A DNA stretch of 64,000 bases from Burkholderia sp. D-99 (GCF_011605345.1 NZ_JAAOXM010000002.1:496001-560000), one strand, 5' to 3'; shown: positions 53,208 through 62,933, counted from the stretch's first letter. Program-made: numbers and translations. Notes: generated from the sequence alone by a model not told the origin.

Positions 53208-53423
53208 ACCACGGGCCCTGCCCTGCACAAGGCCGAGCAGGCTGAAGTCGACGAGCACATCACACTCAGCCAGTTGCGAAAGCTCGCCGACGGACTGGAT
53301 TGCGAATTGGTCTACGCGCCGGTGCCTCGCAAACCTCTCGCGCGAATGGTCGAGGGACAAGCGCGGTTCGTTGCCGCTCAAGAGGTCGAAGGCGTAGCGC
53401 ACTCCGTGGGCCTGGAAGGCTAG
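53208..53423 (+). pseudogene. Remnant of mobile mystery protein A (HTH)
   Basis: A plus-strand frame with no start codon reads ALHKAEQAEVDEHITLSQL, then RKLADGLDCELVYAPVPRKP and a conserved tail to TAG 53421-53423. This is the C-terminal half of mobile mystery protein A, an Xre-type HTH protein of mobile elements; the HTH half is missing, and its usual Fic-domain partner B is not present. It is a decayed fragment. Confidence 0.65.
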
Positions 53424-53564
53424 CGCCCAGCCGCAAGCCGCCTCCAACGGCAGATTGAAGAGCGAGCACAGGAACTCCTTCGTGGTCGCTGGTCCGCGCT
53501 CTGGCGATAAGCCTGCTCTTAGCCGCCTCAATATCTCTGGGTTGCTTCCGAGGCAGACAGGGCG

Positions 53565-53765
53565 TCATCGACTCCCGCGAGGTGCGGCGTTGCCGCGCCC
53601 ACCGCCGGACGGATTTCCCGTAGTACTCGGCCAGTTGCCACCGGAAGAGCCCCCGCCCGACCGGCCGCCGCTCCCGGCGGATTTGGCCCCACTAGACGAG
53701 CCCTTCGATGTACCGCCCGAGTTGCCGCGCGTGCCGCCTTGGCTGCCGCCTGTTCCTTTGCTCAT
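53565..53765 (-). CDS. Small Gly/Ser-rich protein
   Basis: The 66-residue protein is a low-complexity chain of Gly, Ser, Thr, Asn and Arg (MSKGTGGSQGGTRGNSGGTS ...). It is preceded by a very good RBS (AAGGAGG, 7 nt before ATG 53765), which supports translation. No family function is known; it is probably disordered. Confidence 0.6.
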   Translation of the reverse strand: MSKGTGGSQGGTRGNSGGTSKGSSSGAKSAGSGGRSGGGSSGGNWPSTTGNPSGGGRGNAAPRGSR

Positions 53766-53956
53766 TGCCGCCTCCTTAGAACACGTAAGGTGCTACCAGC
53801 CTCTTCCGATGACTCGGATTGCGCATCGGAGTCGAGACAGTCAGATAACGATACTCTTACTCGAGGCGAGCTTCTCGCTGCGGGCGAGACTGCCCACACG
53901 GAGTTGGTAATATCAAAGGTCATCTATTAACCAACCGAACAATCACGCACCGTTAC

Positions 53957-54460
53957 ATGGACGTCTTTTACTACTGGCAGAAGCTCGAAACGAACCTGAA
54001 GAACCGTGAGGTCGGATACTTTGGTTCCAACAACACGAAACTATCGGACCTCGCTGGACGCTTACCCAAGCGAATCTGGGTGTTCAAGACGCCGAAGGGC
54101 ATGAAAGGCTCAATCCAGCTCGTGGGGTCGCTGCTGGTCAGCGATGAGCCACGCGTTGCAGTCAATACCAACTATCCGAACGTGATTTACTACGACCCGT
54201 TTTCGCCCGAGTCAGTCATCTACACGGAGTCGGGTACAGCTGAGCGAATCGCTGAAGTCTCGGGACACTTCCAGTACCGATTCCATGCCGCATTCAGCGC
54301 CAATTTTCAAGGTGACGCGGGAATACAGGCCCTGGAGAGCAACGTCGTTCGTGGCTTGGAAACGATGGTCGCAGGATGGTCCAAGGTCCAGATGCTCGAG
54401 CGGGTCAAGGAACCGGAAAAGGTGTACCCCATCAATCCATTTGCTCAACAAGCCCAATAA
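53957..54460 (+). CDS. Unknown protein in degenerate island
   Basis: The 167-residue protein (MDVFYYWQKLETNLKNREVG ... NPFAQQAQ) has a mixed alpha/beta look and no signal peptide. Composition is less GC-rich than the surrounding genes, suggesting transfer. The N-terminal half (YYWQKLETN ... KRIWVFKTPKGMKGSIQLVG) faintly recalls PUA/EVE-like folds, but this is a guess. No RBS is obvious. Confidence 0.5.
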   Translation: MDVFYYWQKLETNLKNREVGYFGSNNTKLSDLAGRLPKRIWVFKTPKGMKGSIQLVGSLLVSDEPRVAVNTNYPNVIYYDPFSPESVIYTESGTAERIAEVSGHFQYRFHAAFSANFQGDAGIQALESNVVRGLETMVAGWSKVQMLERVKEPEKVYPINPFAQQAQ

Positions 54461-54502
54461 AGGGATGCAAGGAAGACGACGAGACGAGCAACAGTTATAT
54501 GA

Positions 54503-54783
54503 GAACGCATCGGCACCGTACTACTGATTGCTCGGGAGCGTGGTCCTTGGGTCTTCCCGGGTGGCGGGCAGTGGACCGGCGAAGACATCGCATCCACGGC
54601 TATTCTGGAACTCGACAAGGAGACTGGGCGGCAGGTTTCCAGTATCCGTTACCTCTTCCAGTTTCAGGGTCTGCTGTGGCGCCGGACAACGCTAAACCGG
54701 ACGTGCAAAAACAAAAGGATATCGAAGCCGCGAAGCAAGCCGAGATCGCGGCAAGCGCTGAAAGGCTTGCGGTGCTCGGCATA
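54503..54783 (+). pseudogene. NUDIX hydrolase remnant
   Basis: A plus-strand frame lacking a start codon reads RIGTVLLIARERGPWVFPGG, then GQWTGEDIASTAILELDKET. This is a NUDIX domain with a degenerate box (the REUxEExGU part reads LELDKETG). An in-frame stop lies just upstream at 54500, and after about 54680 the sequence no longer looks like NUDIX. It is a decayed fragment. Confidence 0.6.
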
Positions 54784-54823
54784 GTGGGTAAGACCTATGA
54801 TGCGACGCGCGACCACCTTCCGA

Positions 54824-55162
54824 TCACCCCCCGGAGGCGGCCGAACCAGCCCGAACGAAATGATGCTCCATCCTCGTGCGCAGCACGCCATCGAGCGCGG
54901 CAAGTCGATCGCGCAGTCGAACCGCTTGCCCTTCCGTCATTTCCCCGAGCACAATTTTCTGCTCGAGAACATCACCACAGCGGGCGATGGCCCAACGGTC
55001 AACCGTGGCCGTTTCACCTTCGAGCACGGCAGCCGCTGTCGAGACAATGCCCGGATTCAATCCCGAAACGAGATGAACCGTATGCGTGAGCGTGAAACCG
55101 GGAAGGAGGTGCGACCAGTCTTCACGGACGGTCTGGCGGGAAGCAGAGGTAACTTGGCGCAT
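54824..55162 (-). CDS. Small unknown protein, possibly ACT-like
   Basis: The 112-residue protein (MRQVTSASRQTVREDWSHLL ...) has a good RBS (GGAG, 5 nt before ATG 55162). Its middle (LVSGLNPGIVSTAAAVLEGE ... AVRLRDRLAALDGVL) faintly recalls a beta-alpha-beta ACT fold, but no family is certain. The open frame continues upstream to 55675 through an IS3 scrap and is not one gene. Confidence 0.55.
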   Translation of the reverse strand: MRQVTSASRQTVREDWSHLLPGFTLTHTVHLVSGLNPGIVSTAAAVLEGETATVDRWAIARCGDVLEQKIVLGEMTEGQAVRLRDRLAALDGVLRTRMEHHFVRAGSAASGG

Positions 55163-55406
55163 GATTGCTCCGGTTGAGTGGTTATCGAACCGGTGCCAGC
55201 CATGCTGCTCCCGTTTCGTTGCCGTAAATCGGCCGCATCGCCTCAAGGGCGTCCACCTTGCCCGGGAGGGCAGGTTGGCGTCGGATAACCCGACTCTGGA
55301 TGCTTGATTTCTCTCGTTCGACATTCCGAACGATGGTTCATTATACCGAAAATCGGGTGTCGGGCAAGAGGTGCCGGGAGCACAGCACGTCAGCCGGATC
55401 GGTCCA

Positions 55407-55485
55407 CTGAGTCGGCTGAAATCCAGTTCAACGCCATGTTCATACGCCCAGCGATCCATTTGCGCGTCGACGAAGCCACCGTCGA
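55407..55485 (-). pseudogene. IS3-type transposase fragment
   Basis: About 25 residues read GGFVDAQMDRWAYEHGVELD followed by FSR, matching the DDE region of IS3-family OrfB (EF...mDrwAYehGVeLDFSRPGKPTDN). The match stops right after DFSR, so only a scrap survives. It marks the region as a former insertion site. Confidence 0.6.
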
Positions 55486-55644
55486 TCCAGGCCTGCGTCC
55501 GTGGCTCGATACGTGTCGCGAGCGTTTGCCATTCCGCATGGCTGGGTTGAATCGAAGACAGATCGGTCAAGGCAAACTCCCACTCAAGATTCAGATTTCC
55601 TGCGGCCGTCACGATGATTTCAGGAAGCGACGTCGTGCACGGGC

Positions 55645-56757
55645 TCATTGATCGCGCGCGGGGTCCCGCCGCCACCCCGTCTTCCGCAATGCGTTCAGCA
55701 GACGGTCACTACCGAGTGATTGGACGCTAACGCCCTGCCCGTCCGCGTCAACCGCTGCAACAAGCGCATTGAGAATTGCCTCCTCGACCGCATCGGCGGC
55801 CGCAACAAACAGCGACGTCATGAAATCCTGATTCACGCTATGCACCGCGTTCAGGAGAGCACTTCGGCTGCTGTAATCGGCCGGAGGTATTCCATCGTTG
55901 CCGACCGAAAACGCGAGAAAAATGTCCCCACTTGAATACTCGGTTCCGCCACCGACGCGCGCGAGGCCGACCCCCGCACGCCTTGCAAGCTGGGTGCATT
56001 GATGCGGCAGTAGCGGCGCGTCGGTCGCAAGTGTGACGACGATCGACCCCATGCCGGGCTCTCCCCGCCCAGACCGCGCAAACGGCGATGGCACGTCGCG
56101 CAACACTTCCCCGACTGGATAACCGGCCACGCGCAGTGCATCGCGACGACCATAGTTCGCCTGCACGATCGCGCCCACCGTCCAGCCACCGTCGGCCGCG
56201 TCCAGCACACGTGAAGCGGTACCGATGCCGCCCTTGAACTCGTGGCAGATCATCCCGGTGCCACCGCCTACACACCCCTCGGCAACAGGTCCGCCCTTTG
56301 CATCTTCAAGGGCCTCGCGTACGTGTGCAGCAGTGACATGCTGCCCCCAAATGTCGTTCAGCACCCCGTCGAACGTTTCCAGCACGACCGGCATGCACCA
56401 GTAGCAGCTCGTGCCCACCGACTCGCGCTCGGCCTTGACCAGCGCGTCGCGAACGATGCCAACACTGTGCGTGTTCGTATATGCGATGGGGGTCGTCAGC
56501 AAGCCTGATTCGCGTACCCATTCAAGACCGGTGGCGTCGCCGTTACCATTCAGCACGTGACAGCCCGCGTAGCACGGTGACAGCCGCGCGCTACCAGGGC
56601 GCGGTTCGATAACTGTGACGCCGGTCCGCACGGACTGGCCCGCGTGGTCGCAAACGACCGTCGCATGGCCAACCCGAACTCCAGATACATCGGTGATGCT
56701 GTTCAGTGGTCCCGGCCGACCCTGGCCAATCCGGATCCCGAGATTCTGGATACGCAT
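55645..56757 (-). CDS. P1-family (DmpA-like) aminopeptidase
   Basis: The 370-residue protein is of the P1/DmpA family, Ntn-type self-cleaving aminopeptidases acting on L-amino acid amides and beta-amino acid peptides. GRGEPGMGSIVVTLATDAPLL holds the predicted autocleavage site Gly237-Ser238, the serine becoming the nucleophile. YTNTHSVGIV and GCVGGGTGM are other family blocks. No signal peptide. It is the last gene of a same-strand series with porin, amidase and ABC transporter, so it probably completes hydrolysis of the imported compound. Confidence 0.92.
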   Translation of the reverse strand: MRIQNLGIRIGQGRPGPLNSITDVSGVRVGHATVVCDHAGQSVRTGVTVIEPRPGSARLSPCYAGCHVLNGNGDATGLEWVRESGLLTTPIAYTNTHSVGIVRDALVKAERESVGTSCYWCMPVVLETFDGVLNDIWGQHVTAAHVREALEDAKGGPVAEGCVGGGTGMICHEFKGGIGTASRVLDAADGGWTVGAIVQANYGRRDALRVAGYPVGEVLRDVPSPFARSGRGEPGMGSIVVTLATDAPLLPHQCTQLARRAGVGLARVGGGTEYSSGDIFLAFSVGNDGIPPADYSSRSALLNAVHSVNQDFMTSLFVAAADAVEEAILNALVAAVDADGQGVSVQSLGSDRLLNALRKTGWRRDPARDQ

Positions 56758-56953
56758 CTATGTTCTCCATTAGGCGGTACGACGTGTGTCGCACCTGTTT
56801 TTCACTGCTCGCTTGTTATTTTTGATGGCCGCGGCATATGTGGCTGCGACCATTGGCGAGATTGAACCAAGCTCTGAACTACAGCCAACAATCCAACTCC
56901 GCGTGCCCATGCTTTGTCGGTGGACGGAAAGGGACCACGCGAGCGGCCGCAAT

Positions 56954-58123
56954 TCAAAACTTGTGACGGATGCCAACGCGGGCCATGAATTGCTTGCTGT
57001 TTGACGACGGGCCAGCAGCATCAGGATTCACGGCAAACTCAAGCCCGGTTCCGGTGACACCTGAATCGTTCGCAACCTTGACGTAAGCAGCCTGAGCATA
57101 GACGTCGGTCCGCTTCGACAGGTTGTAGTCGGCCATCAAACCAAACTGATGGTATTTCGGCTTAGCGCTGCCACCTGTTGCGCCGTCGAACGTCACCTGC
57201 GTGTAGGTGTACATGCCGCCGACGTAAAACGCCGGCGCAAACTGGTACTTGGCGTTCACCTCGAAATTGTTGAATTTGAGCGACGATGCCGCTCCTAGTA
57301 TCGGGCTGGCAGCGAAGTTCGCGTACTGCGTCGCCGTCGGCTGCGACAGGTTTGTGTGCGTGTACGCGAAACCCACCGTTGCAGATCCGATCGTGTACGC
57401 AATGCCCGCTCCGAAGACGCGTTGACGAATAGCGGTCCAACTACCGTCCGGGTTGCCGTTCGGACCGATGGCCACGGCGCCAGCCGTGCCCGCATTGGGG
57501 TGATCGACATTCATGTAGGCGGCGGCAAGGCTGACCGGGCCGTTGCTGTACTGTGCGCCCACGCTGACCGCACGGTTCATCCCGAAATTGGTCGAGTTGC
57601 TGAACGCATAGGCACCGCCAAACGAGAAGCCGCTGTAATCGACGCTCGTGTACTTGACCGCGTTGTTGAGTCGGAAGGTGTTGTCGGTGTTGTCGTTATC
57701 GTAGGGGTGCGTGAACATCCCGCCGCCCCAGTTGCCATTGGCCGTCATCGGCGCCAGGTAATCGACGACGGAGTCATATTGGCGACCAACGGTCACCGTG
57801 CCGAACGTCGCGCTGGACATTCCGATATAAGCCTGACGTCCAAACTCCGCGCCTTCTTGACCCGGCTTGCCGCTGTTAACGTCGAAACCCGATTCCAGCT
57901 TGAACACCACCTTCAAACCGGCGCCCAGGTCTTCCGCGCCTTTCAGGCCCCAGCGGGTACCTTGCACATCACCGCTCGACAGCGCATAGAGCTTCTTGCC
58001 GCCGACATTGTTCGTATAGTCCAGACCTTCGTCTATCAGGCCATACAACGTCACACTGCTTTGCGCATGCGCAACGCCCGCGAATACACTCAACACACCC
58101 ACTGCAAAAAGCGTCCTTTTCAT
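56954..58123 (-). CDS. Gram-negative porin (Burkholderia OmpC-like)
   Basis: The 389-residue trimeric-type porin starts MKRTLFAVGVLSVFAGVAHAQSSVTLYGLIDEGLDYTNNVGGKK, has GSRWGLKG-like and FGRQAYIGMSSATFGTVTVGRQYD blocks and ends ARVGIRHKF with terminal Phe. It lets small hydrophilic compounds cross the outer membrane. It lies between the amidase and P1 peptidase genes and likely admits their substrate. Confidence 0.93.
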   Translation of the reverse strand: MKRTLFAVGVLSVFAGVAHAQSSVTLYGLIDEGLDYTNNVGGKKLYALSSGDVQGTRWGLKGAEDLGAGLKVVFKLESGFDVNSGKPGQEGAEFGRQAYIGMSSATFGTVTVGRQYDSVVDYLAPMTANGNWGGGMFTHPYDNDNTDNTFRLNNAVKYTSVDYSGFSFGGAYAFSNSTNFGMNRAVSVGAQYSNGPVSLAAAYMNVDHPNAGTAGAVAIGPNGNPDGSWTAIRQRVFGAGIAYTIGSATVGFAYTHTNLSQPTATQYANFAASPILGAASSLKFNNFEVNAKYQFAPAFYVGGMYTYTQVTFDGATGGSAKPKYHQFGLMADYNLSKRTDVYAQAAYVKVANDSGVTGTGLEFAVNPDAAGPSSNSKQFMARVGIRHKF

Positions 58124-58591
58124 TTCGATCTCCAAGATTTCACCTGATCTGCCCGGATACCGCGTATCGCGTCGCCAGGCAGGCCTCGGTTGCAAGTTCT
58201 ATTCTTTTACGTAGGGCGACGAGCCACGATTCAAATAACGTACGCACGTCGTTGCCAACGCACCGTCGATCGGTACATCAAGACCAATTTCTTCAATCTA
58301 TCAATACAATTTCGTATACCTAATCATGTGCGTTAACTGAACGCACCGTCATGGCGAGATGTGGAGCAGACCCGGCTACTCCGAATCCGGGCCCGCCCCT
58401 CCTCCCATTCCAGATTAATAACCGCACATCGCCACGGTCTTGAGAAACGCTTCAGATCCGTAGCGATTCCTTACCCATCCTTCGCCGGCACGCCTGTAGC
58501 CGGCAAAGGCCATGACGTTAAATGGACGTACCCGGATAAAGCACGAATCTGCGCGGGCCGGCTCGATTGCGTGGCCGTTCCGCTTAAAAAA
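58124..58591. other. Intergenic region upstream of the porin
   Basis: This 468-bp, AT-richer region separates the porin from the amidase gene and should carry the porin promoter. No palindrome or RNA gene stands out. Confidence 0.4.
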
Positions 58592-60028
58592 TCAGGCGTT
58601 GGTACGCATCAGCAAATCAAGTTCGCGCTCTTGGGTGGCCCATTTTCCGATGACCGCCTCGATCGCCGCCGCAACCGACAACAAGGCCGCTTCGCCGCGC
58701 GGACGCCCCGCAATCTGAATCCCCACCGGCAAACCATCGCTCGTCATGCCGCAGGGAATCGCGATCACCGGAAGTCCCAGCAGCGTCAATCCATAAGTGA
58801 TCGCCAACCAGTCGATATACGTACTGAATTGCCGGCCAGCAGCGCTGGACACGTAAGTCTCTTCGACGGGAAATGGCGGAACGATCGAGGCCGGACAAAT
58901 CACAACCTCGTATTCGTCGAGCAAGGCCATCATCTGGTGGAACAATGCGCCGCGCGTGCGTTGTGCCTCGGCAATCGACGGGCCATCGAGCGACAGACCA
59001 TACTCGATGTTTCCGATCACATTGGGATTGAGCAACCCACGATGCGCCGCCAGCTCGTCGGCCAGATAGGTGGCATAGGACACGCCGCGCAGCACATGAA
59101 ATGCGCGGGTACCCTTCGACAGGTCGACAGTCGGTAGATCGATATCGATGCCGGCTCGACCAAGACTGTCCATCGCCGCAGCACAAATCGCCAGGATTTC
59201 GGGTTCCGCCTCGGCAATGCCGAGGCCTGGGCTGTAAGCCACCCGTGCCGGCTTGCGAGGGCGCAGCGCATGATCGAGGAACGGTGTAGGCGGGTTCGGC
59301 ATCGAGAGCGGTGCACGGCTATCGGTGCCGCACATCGCGTCGAACAACAACGCCGTGTCGGCCACATTGCGCGCCATCGGCCCCTGAACCGCCATCGTGT
59401 CGAACGGATCCGGTGCCGGCCCGGACGCGAGCCGGCCAGGCGTGGGCCGCAACCCGACGACGCCGCAGAATGCCGCCGGCGTGCGCAGCGAGCCGGCCAG
59501 ATCCGAGCCGTGCGCGACCCAGGCGGTCCCGGAAGCTAGTGCCGCCGCAGCGCCGCCGGACGAACCACCTGCCGAGCGCGACAACTTCCACGGATTGCGC
59601 GTCAATCCCAGCACCTTGTTGATCGTGTGGGCACCCGCACCGAATTCCGGCGTGTTGGATTTCGCGTAGACGATGCCACCGCTCGCTTCGATACGCGTGG
59701 GCGTCGCGTCCGTCGTGCCAGGCACGAAGTCCTCGTACACTCGCGAGCCATAAGTGGTACGCACTCCTTTGACAGCCGAGAGATCCTTGATCGGCACCGG
59801 CAATCCGCATAGCAGCCCGCGCTCGGCGACCGGCTTGCGCAGCAGCGCGTCGGCGTGCTCATGAGCACGTTCCCAACATACGATCGGCAATGCGTTGACA
59901 TGCGGCTCGACGCGATCCATCTGCGCCGCCAGCGTGTCGAGCAGATCGTGAGGGCTGATCGCTTCGCTGCGAAGCATGTCGACTACCTCACAGGCAGATC
60001 GATCAATAAGGGAGAATTGAATAGTCAT
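58592..60028 (-). CDS. Amidase signature family hydrolase
   Basis: The 478-residue amidase has the Ser-cisSer-Lys triad: Lys81 (GLPVPIKDLSAVKG), cis-Ser156 in RSAGGSSGGAAAALASG and nucleophile Ser180 (SDLAGSLRTPAAFCG). Such enzymes hydrolyse amides to acid plus ammonia or amine. It sits 55 bp downstream of the binding-protein gene in the same series, so it probably acts on the compound imported by the ABC transporter. Confidence 0.95.
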   Translation of the reverse strand: MTIQFSLIDRSACEVVDMLRSEAISPHDLLDTLAAQMDRVEPHVNALPIVCWERAHEHADALLRKPVAERGLLCGLPVPIKDLSAVKGVRTTYGSRVYEDFVPGTTDATPTRIEASGGIVYAKSNTPEFGAGAHTINKVLGLTRNPWKLSRSAGGSSGGAAAALASGTAWVAHGSDLAGSLRTPAAFCGVVGLRPTPGRLASGPAPDPFDTMAVQGPMARNVADTALLFDAMCGTDSRAPLSMPNPPTPFLDHALRPRKPARVAYSPGLGIAEAEPEILAICAAAMDSLGRAGIDIDLPTVDLSKGTRAFHVLRGVSYATYLADELAAHRGLLNPNVIGNIEYGLSLDGPSIAEAQRTRGALFHQMMALLDEYEVVICPASIVPPFPVEETYVSSAAGRQFSTYIDWLAITYGLTLLGLPVIAIPCGMTSDGLPVGIQIAGRPRGEAALLSVAAAIEAVIGKWATQERELDLLMRTNA

Positions 60029-60083
60029 ACTAAATACCTATCCCATAAAAATTACACACACGCTCACTCGTATAAGCCTTCAA

Positions 60084-61124
60084 TTACTTGAGCAATTCCG
60101 TCCAGATCCGGTCATGCAGTCGGATCGCCGCCACCGAACAAGCCTGCTGCTCGAAGACCAGTTTTGTGCCAGCCGGCGGATTCATTGCTGGCGCACCCTT
60201 CACGTCAGCGGCCACGTACGCGTCCGATCCGTCGATCGCGTTCTGATATTTAAGGAAGTTGGTATTCATGGCTGCTGCCTTCGGCGTCAGCAGGAATGCG
60301 ATAAATTTTTTCGCGTTTTCGGGGTTGGGAGCCCCCTTCGGCATCACTACGTTGTCAACCCAAGCGATCGAGCCTTCCTTGGGATAGGCATAGCGGATCG
60401 AATGCTTGAGATCGGTCGCACGTTGCGCCGTACCGCTCCAGATGGCCGACATGGCGATTTCACCGGAGACCATCGATTCGCGAATCGCCCCGGCCTTCGA
60501 ACTGTATGTTTTCACGAATGGCTTCTGCTGCTTGAGCACGTCCAGCACTTTCTGCATCTGCTTCGGATCTTCGCTGCAGAACGGCACGCCGACGTAGAAC
60601 GCCGCCACCGCGATGGCGTCATTGGCGGAATCGAACATATTGAGCTTCCCACGCAACGGGGCTGGGGGATCGAACAGCACCTTCCAGCTATTGATGTCAC
60701 CGCTGTACACACCCGTGTCGACTGCAAAGCTCATCGTGCCCCATACATACGGAACGGAATAGTCGCCGTTGGGGTCCCATTGCGGCTTTCGAAAGCGCCG
60801 GTCTATGTTGTTGTAGCCCGGGATGTTCGTCGCATCGATTTTCTGGATGAGACCTTCGCGCGCCAACACCGGAACCATTTCCTGACCGCTCACGGCTAGG
60901 TCGTATCCAGCGCCGCCCTGCTTGAGTTTTGCGAGCAGCGTCTCCTCGGAATCGTAATTGTCGATGTTGATCTTGACGCCGGTCTGCTTCTGAAACTGCG
61001 CAATCAGATCCGGTGCGATATAGCCGGTCCAGGTGTACAGGTTCAGGCTACCCGCAGCATTCGCAACCATGGCTGGGGCGACGCACGCGAAAACGACGCC
61101 GGTGGCGCTCATAAATTTCTTCAT
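60084..61124 (-). CDS. Spermidine/putrescine-type ABC transporter substrate-binding protein
   Basis: The 346-residue protein has a signal peptide (residues 1-23, VANAAG) and the PotD/PotF start SLNLYTWTGYIAPDLIAQFQKQTGVKINIDNYDSEETLLAKL, then YSVPYVWGTMSFAVDT and NMFDSANDAIAVA. It belongs to family 1 polyamine-type binding proteins, but the amidase and aminopeptidase in the cluster suggest an amide or peptide-like ligand. RBS GGAGAGG precedes ATG 61124, 42 bp after the second permease. Confidence 0.93.
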   Translation of the reverse strand: MKKFMSATGVVFACVAPAMVANAAGSLNLYTWTGYIAPDLIAQFQKQTGVKINIDNYDSEETLLAKLKQGGAGYDLAVSGQEMVPVLAREGLIQKIDATNIPGYNNIDRRFRKPQWDPNGDYSVPYVWGTMSFAVDTGVYSGDINSWKVLFDPPAPLRGKLNMFDSANDAIAVAAFYVGVPFCSEDPKQMQKVLDVLKQQKPFVKTYSSKAGAIRESMVSGEIAMSAIWSGTAQRATDLKHSIRYAYPKEGSIAWVDNVVMPKGAPNPENAKKFIAFLLTPKAAAMNTNFLKYQNAIDGSDAYVAADVKGAPAMNPPAGTKLVFEQQACSVAAIRLHDRIWTELLK

Positions 61125-61166
61125 GACCTCTCCGTTGGGTGTGATGTCTTGCCGTGTGGAAGTGAA

Positions 61167-61982
61167 CTACGAACGCTTGCGGCCGCCATTGCCGATCATG
61201 TGCGCCGCCACGACCAGTCCCACCGATACAACGAGAATGATGGTCGAAGCGGCGTTGACGTCGGGTGTGACGCCCATCCGCATCAGGCCGAAAATGAAGA
61301 TCGGCAAAGTCGTCGAACCGGCCTGCGCGACCAGTACTGAAATGATGAAGTTATCGAGCGAGACCACGAAGGCGAGCATCAGACCCGACACGATGCCCGG
61401 CATCAACAGCGGCAGCGTCACATAGCGCAACGTGGCCCATTCGCGTGCATAGAGATCCATCGCAGCCTGTTCGAGGCGCGTATCCATCCCTTGAAGACGC
61501 GCACGGATAGGCAGGTACGCGAACGGAATGCAGAACACCGTGTGCGCAATGATCAGGTTGCCCGCGCCGAGCGAGAGTCCGATCGCGCTGAAAAATCCCA
61601 ATGTCGCCACGCCGACCACGATCTCGGGCAGGACCAGCGGCAGCATGACGAGCCGCTCGGACATCGTGGTGGTACGCGTGCGCTTCCGGCGTGCGATAGC
61701 AAGTGCGGCCATCGTCGCGAGCACTGTCGAAAGCGAAGCCGCGGCAAGCGCAATCACGACACTGTTCCGGGCCGCATCGCGCAACGCCGTATTCTGGAAG
61801 ACCACCTCATACCATTGCAGGCTGAACGATTTCCAGACGGTGGCCGACGTGCTGCCGTTGAACGACAGGATCACGAGCGCCACGATCGGCGCATACAGGT
61901 ACAGATAGAATGCAGTGGTCATCGCGCCGAAACCGTTGAAATGGTTCGCGCGAAATCGGGCTGGCCGTCGAAAGAAAATCAT
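61167..61982 (-). CDS. ABC transporter permease (PotC type)
   Basis: The 271-residue inner-membrane protein has about six membrane helices and the EAA loop ACMDLYAREWATLRYVTLPLLMPGIVSGL-like segment (about residue 170) that docks the ATPase. It overlaps the preceding permease gene by four bases (ATGA), so the two are coupled. Confidence 0.93.
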   Translation of the reverse strand: MIFFRRPARFRANHFNGFGAMTTAFYLYLYAPIVALVILSFNGSTSATVWKSFSLQWYEVVFQNTALRDAARNSVVIALAAASLSTVLATMAALAIARRKRTRTTTMSERLVMLPLVLPEIVVGVATLGFFSAIGLSLGAGNLIIAHTVFCIPFAYLPIRARLQGMDTRLEQAAMDLYAREWATLRYVTLPLLMPGIVSGLMLAFVVSLDNFIISVLVAQAGSTTLPIFIFGLMRMGVTPDVNAASTIILVVSVGLVVAAHMIGNGGRKRS

Positions 61983-62932
61983 TTCGGACTCCGTGCACGG
62001 GATGCGGCAAGACTGGATCGGACCAGCGAAATCAGCGCGGCAGCCGTAACGATGGCTACCAACAGCACCACGGCGAACACGGAACCGAACGGCCAGTCGC
62101 GTGATTCAGTGAACTGCCGGTAAATCAAATTGCCGAGCATCATTTTCTTTCCGCCTCCGAGCAATTCGGGGGCGATCATCGCGCCGAGACAGGGAATGAA
62201 GGTCAGCATGCAGCCGGCGACAATGCCCGGCGCGGCCGCGGGCAGCACGACGCGCAATAACGCTTGGGTTTTGGTCGCGTACAAATCATGCGCGGCCTCG
62301 ATCAGACGAATGTCCATCTTCTCGACGCTCGAGTAGATCGGCAGCACCATGAAGGGCGCATACGTATAGACGAGACCGACAAGCACCGCGCCGTCGGTGT
62401 AAAGCATGGCGATCGGATGGTGAATGATCCCTAGCGCCTGCAACACGCCGTTGATTACGCCCGTATCGCGCAACAGCAGGATCCACGCATAGGTACGCAC
62501 CAGCAAGTTGGTCCAGAACGGAATCGTGATCCACAGAATCAGCCGGTTGCGCCGGGAAGCGGGCTGCAACGCGATATACACCGCGACCGGAAAGCCGACC
62601 AGCATCGTGATCAACGTCGTCGTGCCGGCAACTGAAATCGACCGCAACGCGATCATCAGATACGCGTTGGTGAAGCTCAGACTATCGTCGAGATTCCGCT
62701 CGAACAATAGCTGGACATAGGCGTCGAGGCTGAATTGATGCAGCACACCGCCGTAGCCGTTCGCCGCCATGAACGAATACGCCACCACCAACAGCAGCGG
62801 TGCCACCAGAAATACCACGATCATCAGCGGCGCCGGCAGCAGACTGAAGAGTTGCAAGCGCCGTTCGCGACGGCTCAATTGTCCGGGGGTGGTAACGAGC
62901 GGTGTCGATCGGAGAAGGTGTGGTTGCAGCAT
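61979..62932 (-). CDS. ABC transporter permease (PotB type)
   Basis: The 317-residue inner-membrane protein has about six helices. The EAA loop is EAAHDLYATKTQALLRVVLPAAAPGIVAG, the PotB/PotH signature. It starts one base after the ATPase stop and overlaps the next permease by four bases, an operon packed without gaps. Confidence 0.93.
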   Translation of the reverse strand: MLQPHLLRSTPLVTTPGQLSRRERRLQLFSLLPAPLMIVVFLVAPLLLVVAYSFMAANGYGGVLHQFSLDAYVQLLFERNLDDSLSFTNAYLMIALRSISVAGTTTLITMLVGFPVAVYIALQPASRRNRLILWITIPFWTNLLVRTYAWILLLRDTGVINGVLQALGIIHHPIAMLYTDGAVLVGLVYTYAPFMVLPIYSSVEKMDIRLIEAAHDLYATKTQALLRVVLPAAAPGIVAGCMLTFIPCLGAMIAPELLGGGKKMMLGNLIYRQFTESRDWPFGSVFAVVLLVAIVTAAALISLVRSSLAASRARSPK

Positions 62933-62933
62933 C

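Larger units (their letters stand above)
52700..53564. other. Degenerate intergenic island, left part
   Basis: No intact gene is convincing in this region. It holds a 13-bp inverted repeat (52724-52794) and a mobile mystery protein A remnant (53208-53423). A short minus-strand frame at 53017-53085 (22 codons, MLFFTDDELDHMLPKELRTK...) has a weak RBS and may be a fragment of a lost gene. Confidence 0.5.

Noticed and set aside
53172..53531. A 119-codon minus-strand frame
   Set aside because: The plus strand reads a recognisable mobile mystery protein A remnant here, so the minus frame is its shadow.
56786..57004. A 72-codon plus-strand frame with a hydrophobic start
   Set aside because: It overlaps the porin C-terminus and has no RBS; the hydrophobic start is probably accidental.
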